From Telopea speciosissima (lineage: Eukaryota > Streptophyta > Magnoliopsida > Proteales > Proteaceae), in assembly GCF_018873765.1 (NCBI RefSeq), contig NC_057924.1:6696001-6760000 (forward strand): a stretch of 64,000 nucleotides of DNA. The letters are read 5' to 3'. Below are positions 49,501 to 60,811 of the stretch, in pieces. Positions within the stretch are counted from its first letter, which is position 1, and every line of letters begins with the position of its first letter. The translations under genes were made by a program, and so were the position numbers. The notes beneath the pieces were generated by a model. The model was not told where the DNA came from and made no database searches. It worked only from the letters and a program-made list of their open reading frames with translations.

Positions 49501-50955
49501 ACTTAGATCCCTATAAAAAAATTGAAAGCAGTTGGTGTTAATCATCTTCAATGGAAAAGTCCATGCTGCAACACTGCCACTAATCAATTACTCTTCCTTA
49601 GAAATTTTATATCCTACAAAAATGCCTTGTGTTCCATTCGATTTGATGCTGGTGGTTCTTTTATCAATGAAAGGAGTATCTCATTAAAACGTTCCCAATT
49701 TTCTTTTCCTAAATTGTGATCCAATCTTCCTGAGATTTGTGTACTCTATATCCAACAAATTAGAAGGTACAGATAAAATCTCAATTATCAGCTTAGAGCA
49801 TCAAAAACAACTATGATGTGGAAAAGAAAAATAGAAGAAAACTTTACCTTTCTAGGAGATGCACAGCTTGTGAAGGTTTAATTCCATTGATGAGTTGGAA
49901 GAGGTGTTTCAAAATATCCCCCAAAAGAGCTGATTTCAAAAGTCTTACATCCCTCCTAACCTAAAAAAAATAAAAATAATAAAAAGAATCACTAAAATTA
50001 CATATACCATAAATCCAAGAAAAATAAACCCGAAAAAAAAAAAAAGGAGATTAGTGAGCAAGGTAAAAATAAAAGTAAAAAACCTTCAAAAGATACTGAA
50101 AATATAGGCATCGTCGGTGCTGATTCTTGCCCTTGTAGATGAGTCGTTCAAGGATACCTGACTCAGTTTGGAGCTGAACAAGGAAAGATTTCAATCTCTC
50201 TTCAAGATTTGCATCATCTTGGCCCATGCGATAATCTACAGAAGTGAATTCAACATAGCTAAATTATATGCGAGACATTTCTCATTCTATGTAAGTGAAG
50301 AAAGAACGAGACCAACACAATTAAGCTGCTATGAGAGACTGCTTTTATCGGCTCCTCCCATTACCATCACCATCATTGATCAATACTCCATAAATTTCCA
50401 CCTCCTTTCCCCTCTCTTCCTTACCTTTCATTTCATTCAAGTTACATTCACATCCCAGTTTCTCTATCTCCCAACAACCTAACTGTGGAAAGTATGTTCC
50501 TACTTGCTTTCTTTCATTTTCCGAGTTTTTTATGCCTAATCTCCCAAAGATTACAATGGTTTCTAATATATGCAGCAAACACCCCACAGTTAGAACTAAG
50601 CATAAAGCAAAACTAAGAAAAAAAAACACCAAGTGGAAGATTAAAGACCAAACGGCCTCCCACAATTTATCTTTTAAAAAACAACACAACTTTCCAATTT
50701 GCAGCAAGAATGGCGGCGAGAAGAGATTAATCAACTCCACTACACCCCCTCCCCCCCCTAAAAAAAATTAATACCTAATTAATTTCTTCTCAGATGAGAT
50801 AAAGCTCGAAAGCCAGACTCACGGTGGAGTGCTTCAAGCAGCATAGAACAACAAAATACATCAAAAGCATCATAAAACAAATAGAAGGAATGAAAGGATG
50901 AGAAAGTACTTGGTAGAGGGGAGTCGGCTGAGACTGTAGGCTTGCCGGACTCCAT
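43504..50955 (-). CDS. NEPRO-like nucleolar protein (Nepro N-terminal domain)
   Basis: Homologue of the nucleolus and neural progenitor protein, in animals a nucleolar factor tied to ribosomal RNA processing; the plant role is not established. Nine exons: 50955-50910, 50235-50084, 49960-49848, 48439-48361, 46970-46942, 45860-45767, 45373-45260, 45169-44974, 43925-43504. All phases match and give 414 residues. The domain is helical: ESGILERLIYKGKNQHRRC, then YFQYLLKVRRDVRLLKSALL, FLERLLGVARLLSEMVEPM, and a Leu-rich SFFMGFALTILALLARLRVL that looks membrane-like but is a conserved core helix in this family. The C-terminal third is Ser/Thr/Asp-rich and ends DPVFSLLGGKMKDSLF. The 29-bp exon 5 is the smallest here. 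Family name is from recognition of the N-terminal block. Confidence 0.82.
43995..44380. mobile_element. Long hairpin element with duplicated core, in NEPRO intron 8
   Basis: Arms 43995-44090 and 44285-44380 are inverted copies differing at about 5 of 96 bases (both start ATGGTTATTCAATTTTGCCA on their own strand). The loop contains two direct copies of an 83-bp unit (about 44101-44183 and 44184-44267), each with ACCAAGGTTCGATTCTCCTG, which resembles a tRNA B box. No coding capacity of its own. Confidence 0.85.
45374..45766 (-). other. NEPRO intron 6 with poly-G run
   Basis: Contains a G-run at 45677-45697 and a 70-codon open frame (45397-45609) with a plausible peptide but no splice or phase support. 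It is read as intron. Confidence 0.45.
48440..49847 (-). other. NEPRO intron 3 with exon-like duplicate pair
   Basis: Intron of 1.4 kb. At 49517-49444 (minus) a stretch reads open as SKFSHEEYLLRGHAAMYSSV after an AG site, and a worn copy lies at 49625-49552. Neither fits the phase 2 needed between exons 3 and 4. A GATAC-rich repeat spans about 48785-49285, with CAAGG-type ends. Confidence 0.5.
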
Positions 50956-51050
50956 TCACCTGCGACGGAAACGGCGAGACAGTGAGACAGTTGCTGCGTT
51001 AGGACTTCGGAGGGACGAAAAGGTGCGCGAGGAGTGAGGGAGGGATTTTG

Positions 51051-51891
51051 AGGGGTGTCAACCGGTCGGGCTCGGTCGGTCTCGGTCGGATCTAGCCGGG
51101 CCTCACCAATTTTATAGGCTACACCGTGTCCAATCGTTTAGGCATTCGGGCTTGCCTTGGGTGGGCATCGTACGATTTCATTTCGGTCGGTTGGTGTTCG
51201 GTCTTTAATCGAGACAGCCTTATTAAGGCTAAACGTGCCTAAACCGGGTCTACGACGGGCTAATGAGCTTTTTAACTCTAAACGGTCTCTAAACGGTGTG
51301 GGCTTACTAATTGACATGCAACCAAAATTTTAAGTTCAAACCATCACACCGTTGGGCACTCACTGTACACCTCAACTCAAAATCAAATAAAACTTATCCC
51401 AACTAAAATAGCAGCAGAACACCGAATAAAAACGCATCTAATAAAGTAGAGGGAAAAATAATAACAGCAGAATAGAAACACTTCTAACAAACTAAGTAGA
51501 GGGTAATAAAAAAATAGCAACACAACACCAAATAGAAGCACATCTAACCAAGTAAGATCTAAAAACTAAAACTAAGTCTCATCTCACCTACGTTAAGTGT
51601 ATCTAAATCTAACCAATAAATGTCAAAGACCAACAAAAAAAAACAAACAAACAAAAAAAAAGAAATTTGGAGAGAAGGGGAGGGGAAGTTTATAAGTTAA
51701 AGGGTCGGGCTGCAACAGGGCATTCTAGGTCGGGCCAAGAATCGATCGGTCCAGTCGGGTGCCCGACAGACTAGGATTCCACACCGGGACCGCCCGATTA
51801 CTAAGCCCGACACGTTTAGTAATCGGACTGGGCCAGGCCAAGCTTTAATCGGACGGGCTTGGTCGGGCCTGGCCTAGAATTGACACCCCTA
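51051..51891. mobile_element. Non-autonomous hAT-like element at NEPRO promoter
   Basis: 841 bp with ends AGGGGTGTCAACCGG and (reverse complement) TAGGGGTGTCAATTC, the usual plant hAT ends. Flanked by an exact 8-bp duplication GGATTTTG (51043-51050 and 51892-51899). Subterminal regions are rich in GGTCGGGC words in both directions. No transposase. Starts 95 bp upstream of the NEPRO ATG. Confidence 0.9.
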
Positions 51892-51975
51892 GGATTTTGG
51901 GTCCTGGGATTTAGATAGGGGTATTTTGATAATTATATAGATACCCTCTCGATTTACACAGATACCCCGGGATAC

Positions 51976-51979
<4 letters not shown>

Positions 51980-52006
<27 letters not shown>
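51980..52006 (+). repeat. (CT)n microsatellite
   Basis: About 13 CT units directly before the Mutator-like element. Confidence 0.9.
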
Positions 52007-52007
<1 letters not shown>

Positions 52008-52023
52008 AAACCATGTGATTTGA

Positions 52024-52847
52024 GGGTAAAAATCCTCTCCAATTCTTTAATCTGGCAGTGATACCTTTACTGCATAACACATGGCACAAACAGATCTAAT
52101 GGTCAAAAATGGTTTGCACCATTTCATAAAACTCTACCCGTTTTAGCAACTGGATGCTCTTAACCCGAATAAAAGGTCAACCCGACCCTAACAATCGGAG
52201 AGGATTTTTATCCCGTTCCCAATCAATTTAAGTTTTTTCCTTCAATCGCTTCGCTGTTCCTTTCTTAATTCTCCTCGTCTTCTTTCCTTCCTTTATTCTT
52301 CTTCTTCTCACGTTACCCTGTTCAAGAAATACTGTTGGATCCTAACAATCGGTTCGATCTCTCTTCCACCTCGTTTCCTTCTTCCTCATACCTTGGGAGT
52401 TAACATCCCTACTCTAGGGCAATCTAGCCCCTTCGATCTCACCCCCCAAATCAAGCCCCATTGTGAGAAGCACTACCAGTTGCAGATCTGGTTCGCTGGT
52501 TTCCGCAGAGTCCAGTTTCAGATTCTTTGTGATAGCTCTCACATTGCTGAATCGAGAGATTATTGTGTGGAACCCATGGTTTGTGAGTAAACGATCTCCA
52601 CCTAAAACCCCAATTTGATTGGATCCCCAAGGAGAAAGAAATCCAGTTCGAACCACCTTTCCTGCTGCTGGTTCTGTATGGGTTTACCATCTACTTGAGT
52701 TGAGAGGATCCGGTTGAAACGGGTAGAGTTTCATGAAATGGTGCAAACCATTCTTGACCAATAAGATCTGTTTGTGCCACGTGTAACGCAGTGAAGGTAG
52801 TACTGCCATGTACTGCCAGATTAAAGAATTGAAGAGAATTTTTATCT
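52024..52847. mobile_element. Mutator-like element with non-transposon cargo (Pack-MULE candidate)
   Basis: 824 bp with long inverted ends of about 145 bp (left starts GGGTAAAAATCCTCTCC, right reverse complement AGATAAAAATTCTCTTC) and an exact 9-bp duplication GTGATTTGA (52015-52023, 52848-52856), the Mutator hallmark. The inside, about 52175-52690, has a CT-rich leader-like stretch and a 65-codon frame (52393-52590, +) with an ordinary peptide. It may be captured host sequence. The source gene is not recognised. Confidence 0.88.
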
Positions 52848-52856
52848 GTGATTTGA

Positions 52857-54448
52857 TGGGTGGGTGATGTGATTCGCTCCAAAGTTCAGGTCATCTGTTC
52901 CTAAGCTGGACGAGGCCTTCCCAAGTATTTGTTCTAAACAATATGATTGGACCACGTAAGCCGATAATGGACACGTAACCGTGGAGCCTTCACGCTCGGT
53001 GAAAAGCAAATATCTTTAATCCACAAGTTCTGATTAGTGGACTGGATTTATGGAATAGTGTCATGGGCATTTCGGACTTTGTACAATAGGAGGTATAAGG
53101 AATAATGACACCCAAATGGTTAGTTTCTTCACCTAAATAGTGATGAAAAACTTTCACTTGATGAAAATCAGGGAGAGGGTTATCTGCCACGCAGCATGGT
53201 TAATGCACCAACATGCGCTAACATGCCCCTAGCTAAAAAAAAAGCTTACCGCTGGATAAACGGGTTAACGCGCCCATGCAACCAAACAATGGCTGAATAG
53301 GAGTAGGATGCAGGATTTTCACATTCATGGGGGTTGGGGCAGTCATTTCATCTCTCTGTGTCTAGGCACAACACTGTCATTCTGTCAAGCATGGTTTTAT
53401 TTTTATTTAAAAATCAATGAGAAAGGGATGCAATTTCCCTTAACCACAGTAAATGGAGAATCCCTTGCCTATGGGTGTGTATCATGAAATGGCTATCGAG
53501 ATTCGAGAGAATGGGAAAGGCATTATCGACTTACTACAATAAAGGGCTGAATAATAATGACCCTAGATAGTTAGGTGAACCCTACTCTCCACTGGTGTAG
53601 AAAAACTTTCTCCATAAGAAACAATCGTCCAACAATTAATAATAGAAGAAAACGAGAAACCCTCCCTCACGAGTCACAAGTCACGACACTACCATCTCCT
53701 ATTCCCCTCTTGATCACTCCAATGACGACAACATTAGCCCTCCGGCAACTCCAAAGGATAGATCATGTGTCAAAGTCCCTATACTGACAGCCTCATTCAC
53801 TTGCAAGTTGAGTCAAGTTTATCCATGTAATAAACTCAAAATTAAGGAAAGTAGTTCCCATGTGTCTATCTCGCTCTTCCTCTATACAAGGGGGGCAGAG
53901 ATGTCTTTTCATATGGGGAAAAACGAGATAGACTCATGGGAGTGCTGGCGTAGACCACACTCCTGGACAGAGTTCTTTTTCTCCAACATTAATTATGTCA
54001 ATAAACTTTCCTCTTCTAATTGAAACGAAAAAAGAAAAAAAGCATGACTACATGGCCAACTATTAAAATCAGACGAGCCACAATCTACATTCCATCCCAA
54101 TTTCCTTGATCAATTATGACTATTCTGAATTTTCATTAAAAAAAATATTACTATTCTGGATTCTCATAAATATATATTTTTTTGAATAATCTGGGTAAGA
54201 TATGGAAAAGACAAGATTGAAGGTACAATTGACAGTTTCTTCCATTTTTACAGATTCTCAGTTACTAGAAACTTGGGAGTCCAGTTTTCCAAGTGGACAC
54301 TCCTAAAGAATCCCAGGACTGTTCTCTCCTTTCTTCAGTGAATTAGCATGTTTATCTTATAAATCACATATGTACAAATAACAAATGCACATACACCCAC
54401 AACCGTTCTGCTATCCACAATAACATACATTTTTGAGGATGCAAAACT
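52857..54448. other. Intergenic between NEPRO and UBP genes
   Basis: No gene seen. Contains a foldback at 53855-53945 and another short repeat around 53180-53370 with TGTGTCTAGGCACAAC. The last part should hold the UBP 3'UTR. Confidence 0.5.
53855..53945. repeat. Foldback repeat
   Basis: Left arm TTCCCATGTGTCTATCTCG and right arm (reverse complement) TCCCATGAGTCTATCTCG pair around a GGGGGGCAGAGATG loop. Confidence 0.6.
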
Positions 54449-57400
54449 TCACTTATCACACTTTTTGAGCGAACTGTGGTCACGACCAGCATGCGACTGA
54501 GCTCCGTTGCTCATGGAGACATCTTCGCTCTTTACTCTCCGATAGAAAAGCACATAAGCCGCTGCTGACTTCACCTCTTCTTCGTTTATAGGTGAGATAT
54601 GGCTGTCATCGAAGTTATACCATCTGTTCTCATCTAGAAGCTGCACAGTATTGAAAAAACACACAAGGAAGAACTTATTGAAGAATAAGGATTTAACTCC
54701 AGTCCTCATGTCATATAAAGCAAAATGTTTTACAGAAACCATATCCACACATATGGTGCTTAAACCATCTCTAACATAGGTACTTGCATGCCGATCTATG
54801 GCCTAGACTTGGAGCAAAAAAAATAGCAACAACTGCATGAACAACCATAATGAAAAGCTATTTTCTTTATGAGACATGATTATGCATAACAAAAAAATAA
54901 TATATGCATCATTTGATGGTTAGGTTAGTCAGTTTATGGCTTCAAATCCAAGGCCACCTCATGTCTAGGCCATAATCTAAAAATAGCAGCTATTAACAGA
55001 TCTTGGATTAGTTATGGGTAAGGTGTGTCACCTATTAAATAGGTAAGATCATCTTCTAGGTGTGACCTTTGACTGGCTTCCTCATGGTGAATGACCAATT
55101 AGATGGTCATCTTTTTGTTATTATTATTATTATTATTACATTATTATTTTATTTTATTTTTTGGGGGGGGAGGGGAGGAAGTACTACAATTACATGGTCC
55201 TGATCACAGTTGTCAAGGTGTCACCCAAGCGATGCAGCACCTCGGTCTCCTTGTTGGTGTTGCCTTGCGTCCAGGCCCCCTCCAATGCCTTGGATTGCCT
55301 AGACGCCATGACAATTATGGTTTTGATCAAGTAGGAAGTTTCACCTGTCTCTGTGGCATTGAAACAATATTATATAAAAGATCCAAATAGGAATATTACA
55401 ATTACTGAGTGCAAGAAACAGATGATGGAACATGTCAGTGCACAGACTGCACAGGTGACCAGAAGCAACAGGATGGCGACTATGATGCTTGATAGACTTG
55501 AAGATTTGAATAATGGATATTAGGATAATTTATTAATTGAATTTGGATTTAATAGTTGGATGTATCACAATTTGATTTGGATACTGTTTATTTTCTTTTA
55601 TGTTGGCTCTTATGCTTGTGGGATGAACATATAATGATTTAAAAAAAAAAAAAAAAAAATGAGTGCAAGAAACAAATATGTGAAAAGTATGTTCATTTAC
55701 CTTGATATGTGCAGTATAGTGCCCACTTCCCATGCCACCGTAGTGGTTGCTCAAGGCATAGAGCTCATAAATCTGGCGCCGAGAGTTGCTTTTGTGGGCA
55801 ACATAGTTTGTCAAGTCAAAGTCATGAATTGGGAAGTTGACAAAGGTTTCCAGTTTATGCTTCATTGATCTGCTGTAGGAGAATCTCTTGAGATGGATGA
55901 CTAGCACTTCAGGAAGCCTCCACAGATCCAGCTTCTTGCTTGCTTGTCGTCGTTCTTTGCATTGTGGGCAGTACCTTCATCCCAGATACATTCAAATTCT
56001 TTAAATATACATGCATAAAAGTAATGAACTCACTTGACTAATACACACAGGTCACAAGGCAGCCAGCTAATTGCAGTCAACGCTTATAATTAGTTGGACA
56101 AAATTAGAAATGTGAAATCTTTATTATTTCATCTATCTGAATAGTGCTCAAAGAGAAAAGTTGCAGATTTCCTGAGACGGGAAAAAGAAAGACAATAAAG
56201 TTAAAACAAGTTGCTACTTTATTCGTTACCAAGAGGATGATTTTCTACTCAAACAAAAAAATTCGGGGACGGGTGGAGGTAGGAAGTAAGTACCATCTGT
56301 TTGGCACCCACACAAATTTATCAAGACCATGCAAAGATGAGACCCAACTGAGATTGATGCAGGGAGAAATTGGCTCACAAGGTTCTTTTCTAGAACCTGG
56401 TCCACATGTAGGTCCAAGACCAGAACCAAGCCATGCCCAGACCTTGAGAATAGGCTGGCAAGGACCTGGCTTGCTGAGTTTATATTATATGTTTTTGGTC
56501 CACTTGGGTCCATTATTTTGGAACAGCTGCTGGAGAGACTTGGTATTCGTAGTGTGTCGTTTAGAATTCCAAGAGTTAGTTAATTTTCTTGGTTTATATT
56601 TTCTATGTATTGGAGGTGGGGTTCAATGTTTTGGGTTTTATTTTCTATGTATAGAGATAGGATCAATGTATTGGAACTCATTTTCTTGTATGGAGTTCTA
56701 AGAGCGCATTTAATACTTATTTATGTAACCAAGAGGCCACAACAACCTCTTCTTCTCCCCCCTCCCTCAATAATGAAATTCGTGGATTGCTGTTACAGCA
56801 TCCAGAACATTGTGAAAAAAAAGAAAGTCCTCGAGAAATCCTTGTGAGATACAAGTGCTGTGGGACTCAGCAAACCCAGGTGGGACTCCTGCGTGGATTA
56901 GCCTAGGTGGGACTCCTACAGCTGATACACTGGCGGGACTCCAGATCTACAACTATCTATCCATCTCCATCATCATCCATCTTCATCTTCACCACCACCA
57001 GCCTCATCACATCAGCCAAGGGAACCTCCATATCAGATCTGATTCTTCATCTTCCATCCCTATATTACCTATAGGTCCCAAGATCTGAACCAGATCCTGA
57101 AACCCATAATCCATCTATCTATTAACTTATAACCTACTCCATAATAGCCCTATTAAGTTAGTATTCTCATCCAAATAGATCCTGGTATGCTAAGCCTTCC
57201 CAGCTCTGCATCAGAGATTAGGTTGTTTCAACAACACCAACAAACTCAGCCTTATCCCAACTTAATGGGGTCGGCTACATGGATCCGAACAAAACAAAGA
57301 GATTAGGTTGTTTCTTTCTGATAATTAATAAAGGATTTTATCACTAAAATAACAATAGAGAACCACAAGTGCCCCACAGCAACAACAAAAGAGGCCAAAG

Positions 57401-59992
57401 TTCCAATGACCCAAAGACATGGCTAAACAATCAGATAAGCACCCAAATATAAAGAATCTATCTGAACCCCACCCTGGCCAGCCCATAAGTAATTAAGTTA
57501 GCGGGTTGCATCCTCCAAGAGAAGGGGAAGCTTCCTTGAACTTGCTGTCTTGGTTACGGATTTCCTGAGCAAGTGCATATACCTCCAAGATCCACCCACA
57601 GACTAATGAACCCATCTAATCATCATATACTCAAATCTCCCTCAACAATGGAGTTCAGCCATTGGTTGGAAAGGATGATCTTCATAGTTGTCACGGCGTC
57701 TAAGTGATTCTAGGCATTGGAGGGGGAAAAATCAAGGCAACACCAACAAGGCATCAACCTTGAGGAGTGTTGAAAATTTCATGACATTTAGCAGTATGGT
57801 GGTGTTTTAGTGTTAGTGGTCATGTTTATAATTTGTGTTAGTATTTAAGTTTATGTTTAGGAGTCATGGTGATGTTTAGTATTGTGGTATTGTTTAGTAG
57901 TGTTGCTTCTATGTAGCTGCTGCGAGGGGGGGGGGGGGGGGGGGGGGAGGGGGGCATTACAATCTTTGTAACTAATTGACTTTATTGTAAACATACTGCC
58001 CACAGTTCGGGAAGCTAAGCACAAACCGTGGGCTGTTCTATTTTTCCCACGTAACATCTCTTCTCTATATCTCTTAGTTCTCTTCTCTTCTTCTCTGATC
58101 CTGAATATATTAACTCTGATTTCCTAACAGAGTACAACAATTCATTAGATCCTCTGATGCTGTTTGTCAAAGGTTCACTGAGCATATCAACCACCTCTTC
58201 TTTTCTATTTATTTTACATTAAAATGTGATTACTATCATCACCTCTCCTATTATATCTACTAAAATTAGCCCCAAGATCCATGAACTACTCCCTATTTGC
58301 TACCTCACAGCTGATCCACATAAATGAAAAAATTTATTGTCAAATTTTTTTATAATTATTTGCCATCCACTGTACTCATATTATTTGAATTTTTATATAC
58401 CATTACAAGAATCAATAACATAACTGAAGTATCTGTATTCGTATAGAAAAGTTAAACTCTTTCTTAGCATCCTAAATTTTTTTTCCGGCCAGCGAATACG
58501 CAGTCCACATGTAAAGCACACACACACACACAGAGAGACTGACCACATATCTTCAGGCACCAATGGTTCTTCACGCAGAAAAGCTTCCAAGCAGGTGTAC
58601 AAAGACAAAGGTTCAGTACGGGCTTTCTTTGTCACATTTCCATACTTGAGCACCTCTGGCAAATTCTCTAGATAATAGGTATCATACTTCTCTAATTGTT
58701 CTTGTGACCAGTCAATAAATACAACAATTGGCGCTGATGATGAGGAAAGTCTAATGGGCTTCTCCTCTCCTGTTGACAGATCAATGCACGCATTATTCTC
58801 GTCAACAAGCTGTAGAGGCAGTTTAGAACGCATAGATGGTAGAGAACTGCCATCTATCGAATCTGATACCAAGGCATCTCTGCATGCTTCACTAGAACTG
58901 ACAGCTTGAGATGCATGTGATGCTGCTGCTGGAATATTGGTGTCAGGAAGATCCGGAGGCCTATGAGTCTTGACTCTTAACATTGGAGAGAGTATGGTAT
59001 GAACTATTGATTGTACATCACCTCTCGTGATAACATCATCACGTGAGATTGGTGAGACAAGTGGAGTACCATATGGTTTCCAATCCATGTGAGCACCAGT
59101 AGAGCCCCTGAAACAGGAATTTAAACTACAGATATATGTAAAATAATACTAATACCATAAGCTTAAAATAAACTACCACCACCACCAAAGGAAGAACAAT
59201 TTTTCTCCACAAGGGAAGTATCAAATGGGCTGTGGACCACATCAGATGGCAGGGCTATGCTGCATTCCTAGACTCCATTGATGGGAAGTATTCGCTGAGC
59301 TACCAAAATACTGCACAAAGTGGATATTTTCTTTTGGATGGCCAGTAAAAGAGTGGTCCAATATACAAGAGGGAAAAATGTTGACTGTCTAGATGGCCAA
59401 TTATTTTAATCTTTCTGGGCTATGCCCACCAGAGAGAAAACCCATTTGACAGGATGAAGTATTCATATGCAGAGGGGAACATAAATCAAATTATGCTTAC
59501 TTTTCTCCACGGCGGTGTATCAACCGAAGAAATACCGTGTTCTTCATAAACTTTGGTATCTTATAAGCAGCAAGGTGGTCATCATCTTTTATTGTGGATA
59601 ATGATATTAAAGGATCCTCCAATAATCGATGAATCAAGTGGCCGCGAATCTACAGGACACATTTGAATCAAATTCAGTCCAAGTAAAATGTACACATTAA
59701 CTCTTTAGTGAAAGGGTTAGAGTTTTTAAATAACCTCAGCAAGCAAAAGCCTCTCATTGCTTTTCAAGGAACAAGCACCACTAATGGCTTGAATCAAGTC
59801 CCTGCAACGACCCTGTTTTGGAACATTCACAGTACATGGAATTGGCAGTGCACTCCCATCACTAGTAAAAACTGTGACACTCATGGTCCGAGTAACTGTG
59901 AATTGAAGTGGCAAAGATAAATACATGAAAGGATCAAACGTCACGGACACTTTTCCACATACAGGGCAAACCAGAGTTGATTTGTATTGACC
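54449..59992 (-). CDS. UBP8: Ubiquitin carboxyl-terminal hydrolase 8-like, C-terminal half
   Basis: Deubiquitinase of the USP (C19) family, nearest in memory to Arabidopsis UBP8/UBP5. It cuts ubiquitin from proteins or chains. Visible exons: 59992-59735, 59649-59501, 59107-58544, 55974-55701, 54640-54449; phases agree, giving 478 codons. Seen in order: CPVCGK with the following [15 protein letters not shown]; a middle insert with [16 protein letters not shown]; the [20 protein letters not shown] join that brings in the second Cys pair of the zinc ribbon; the [10 protein letters not shown] strand; and the His box [14 protein letters not shown], then DDSHISPI with the third catalytic residue. 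The Cys box and any DUSP domain are further 5', outside the window. The exact paralog number is uncertain. Confidence 0.92.
55207..55319. mobile_element. MITE family B, copy 2
   Basis: CAGTTGTCAAGGTGTCAC at the left and (reverse complement) CATAATTGTCATGGCGTC at the right, with GCCTTGCGTCCAGGCCCCC between. In the UBP intron before the last exon. Confidence 0.7.
57243..57288 (+). repeat. Short dispersed repeat (GGGTCGGCTACATG type)
   Basis: CAGCCTTATCCCAACTTAAT followed by GGGGTCGGCTACATGG; the inverted relative is at 30558-30600. Confidence 0.5.
57683..57775 (-). mobile_element. MITE family B, worn copy 3
   Basis: CATAGTTGTCACGGCGTCTA, then GGCATTGGAGGGGG and CAAGGCAACACCAACAAGG match copy 2 in inverted direction. 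The far end is lost. Confidence 0.55.
57926..57956. repeat. Long poly-G tract
   Basis: More than 20 G in a row, then a second G-run after one A. Able in principle to form a G-quadruplex on the plus strand, opposite the coding strand's transcript. Confidence 0.9.
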
Positions 59993-60460
59993 CTGTCAAA
60001 TTTGGATCACTCAGATACATAAATTAAAGGACAAGAAAGGGGATCTGTCATCAGAAGCCAGAGAAGGAACAGAGAAAAAAATTAATATTAACTTCCAATT
60101 TGCAATACTTCACCACTAGTACAAAATCAAAAGAACAGAATACATGTGAAAAGCTAGGCACGTAATCACATATTAATGAGGGATTCATAAGTCACGGCAA
60201 TCGCAGCTGTGGTGAGACCACCTCTCAGCTTCCCCATAGAGGTGAAAAATTTCAGGGAATGGGTCTAAGCAAGGACATTGTCTACGTCATAAAAATTTAT
60301 CAACAGTGACTGATCTAATAGAATTCCCTCTGCAAAGTGATAGCTTCTCACACGATAGGAGGAGAGCGGAGACAGAATTAAGATCTCAACCAGGTTAAGT
60401 TGCCCCTACAGGAACACACCCCCTCCAGACCCAATTGGGCTATAGCTCTTGTTCCCCAGG

Positions 60461-60488
60461 ATGTGTGTGTGTGTGTGTGTGTGTGTGT
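60461..60488 (+). repeat. (GT)n microsatellite
   Basis: About 14 GT units, 17 bp before the duplication that borders the hAT-like element. Confidence 0.9.
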
Positions 60489-60811
60489 ATTTACCCGAGG
60501 CTGGGAGGTTGTCAAGGATGTCAATGGAGAGTCGAAAATCCGTATTCGATCTGTGTTCGTATTCATTTACGAGGATCTGTATTTGGAAATTCACTATCCG
60601 GAAACTATCCGAATCCATCCGAAAACTAATCAAATACGAATATGGTAATCCCTGTTTCCGACCGATTCGTTTAGCTATCCGACAGTATTAAAATACCCAT
60701 ATCCGTTTATCCGATTCGTTTAGCTGTATTATAAAAAACTTTCCGTTCATTACTTTATTTATTATATACTACAATAGTAGAACACCTAGTGGACATGACC
60801 CTTTTATAAAA

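Larger units (their letters stand above)
55975..58543 (-). other. Long UBP intron, repeat-rich
   Basis: 2.57 kb. Holds LTR-like AT-rich debris (about 56480-56850), four GTGGGACTCC-like words at 56868-56945, a dispersed repeat bit (57243-57288), a family B MITE and a long G-run. The 185-codon plus-strand frame at 56144-56701 is repeat-derived and is not called. Confidence 0.5.

Noticed and set aside
56144-56701. 185-codon plus-strand frame
   Set aside because: Repeats itself internally (YFLCI, WGSMYW words), sits in LTR-like debris in a UBP intron, and matches no family I know.
60400-60691. Frames with CVCVCV or THTHTH runs
   Set aside because: Translations of the (GT)n microsatellite.
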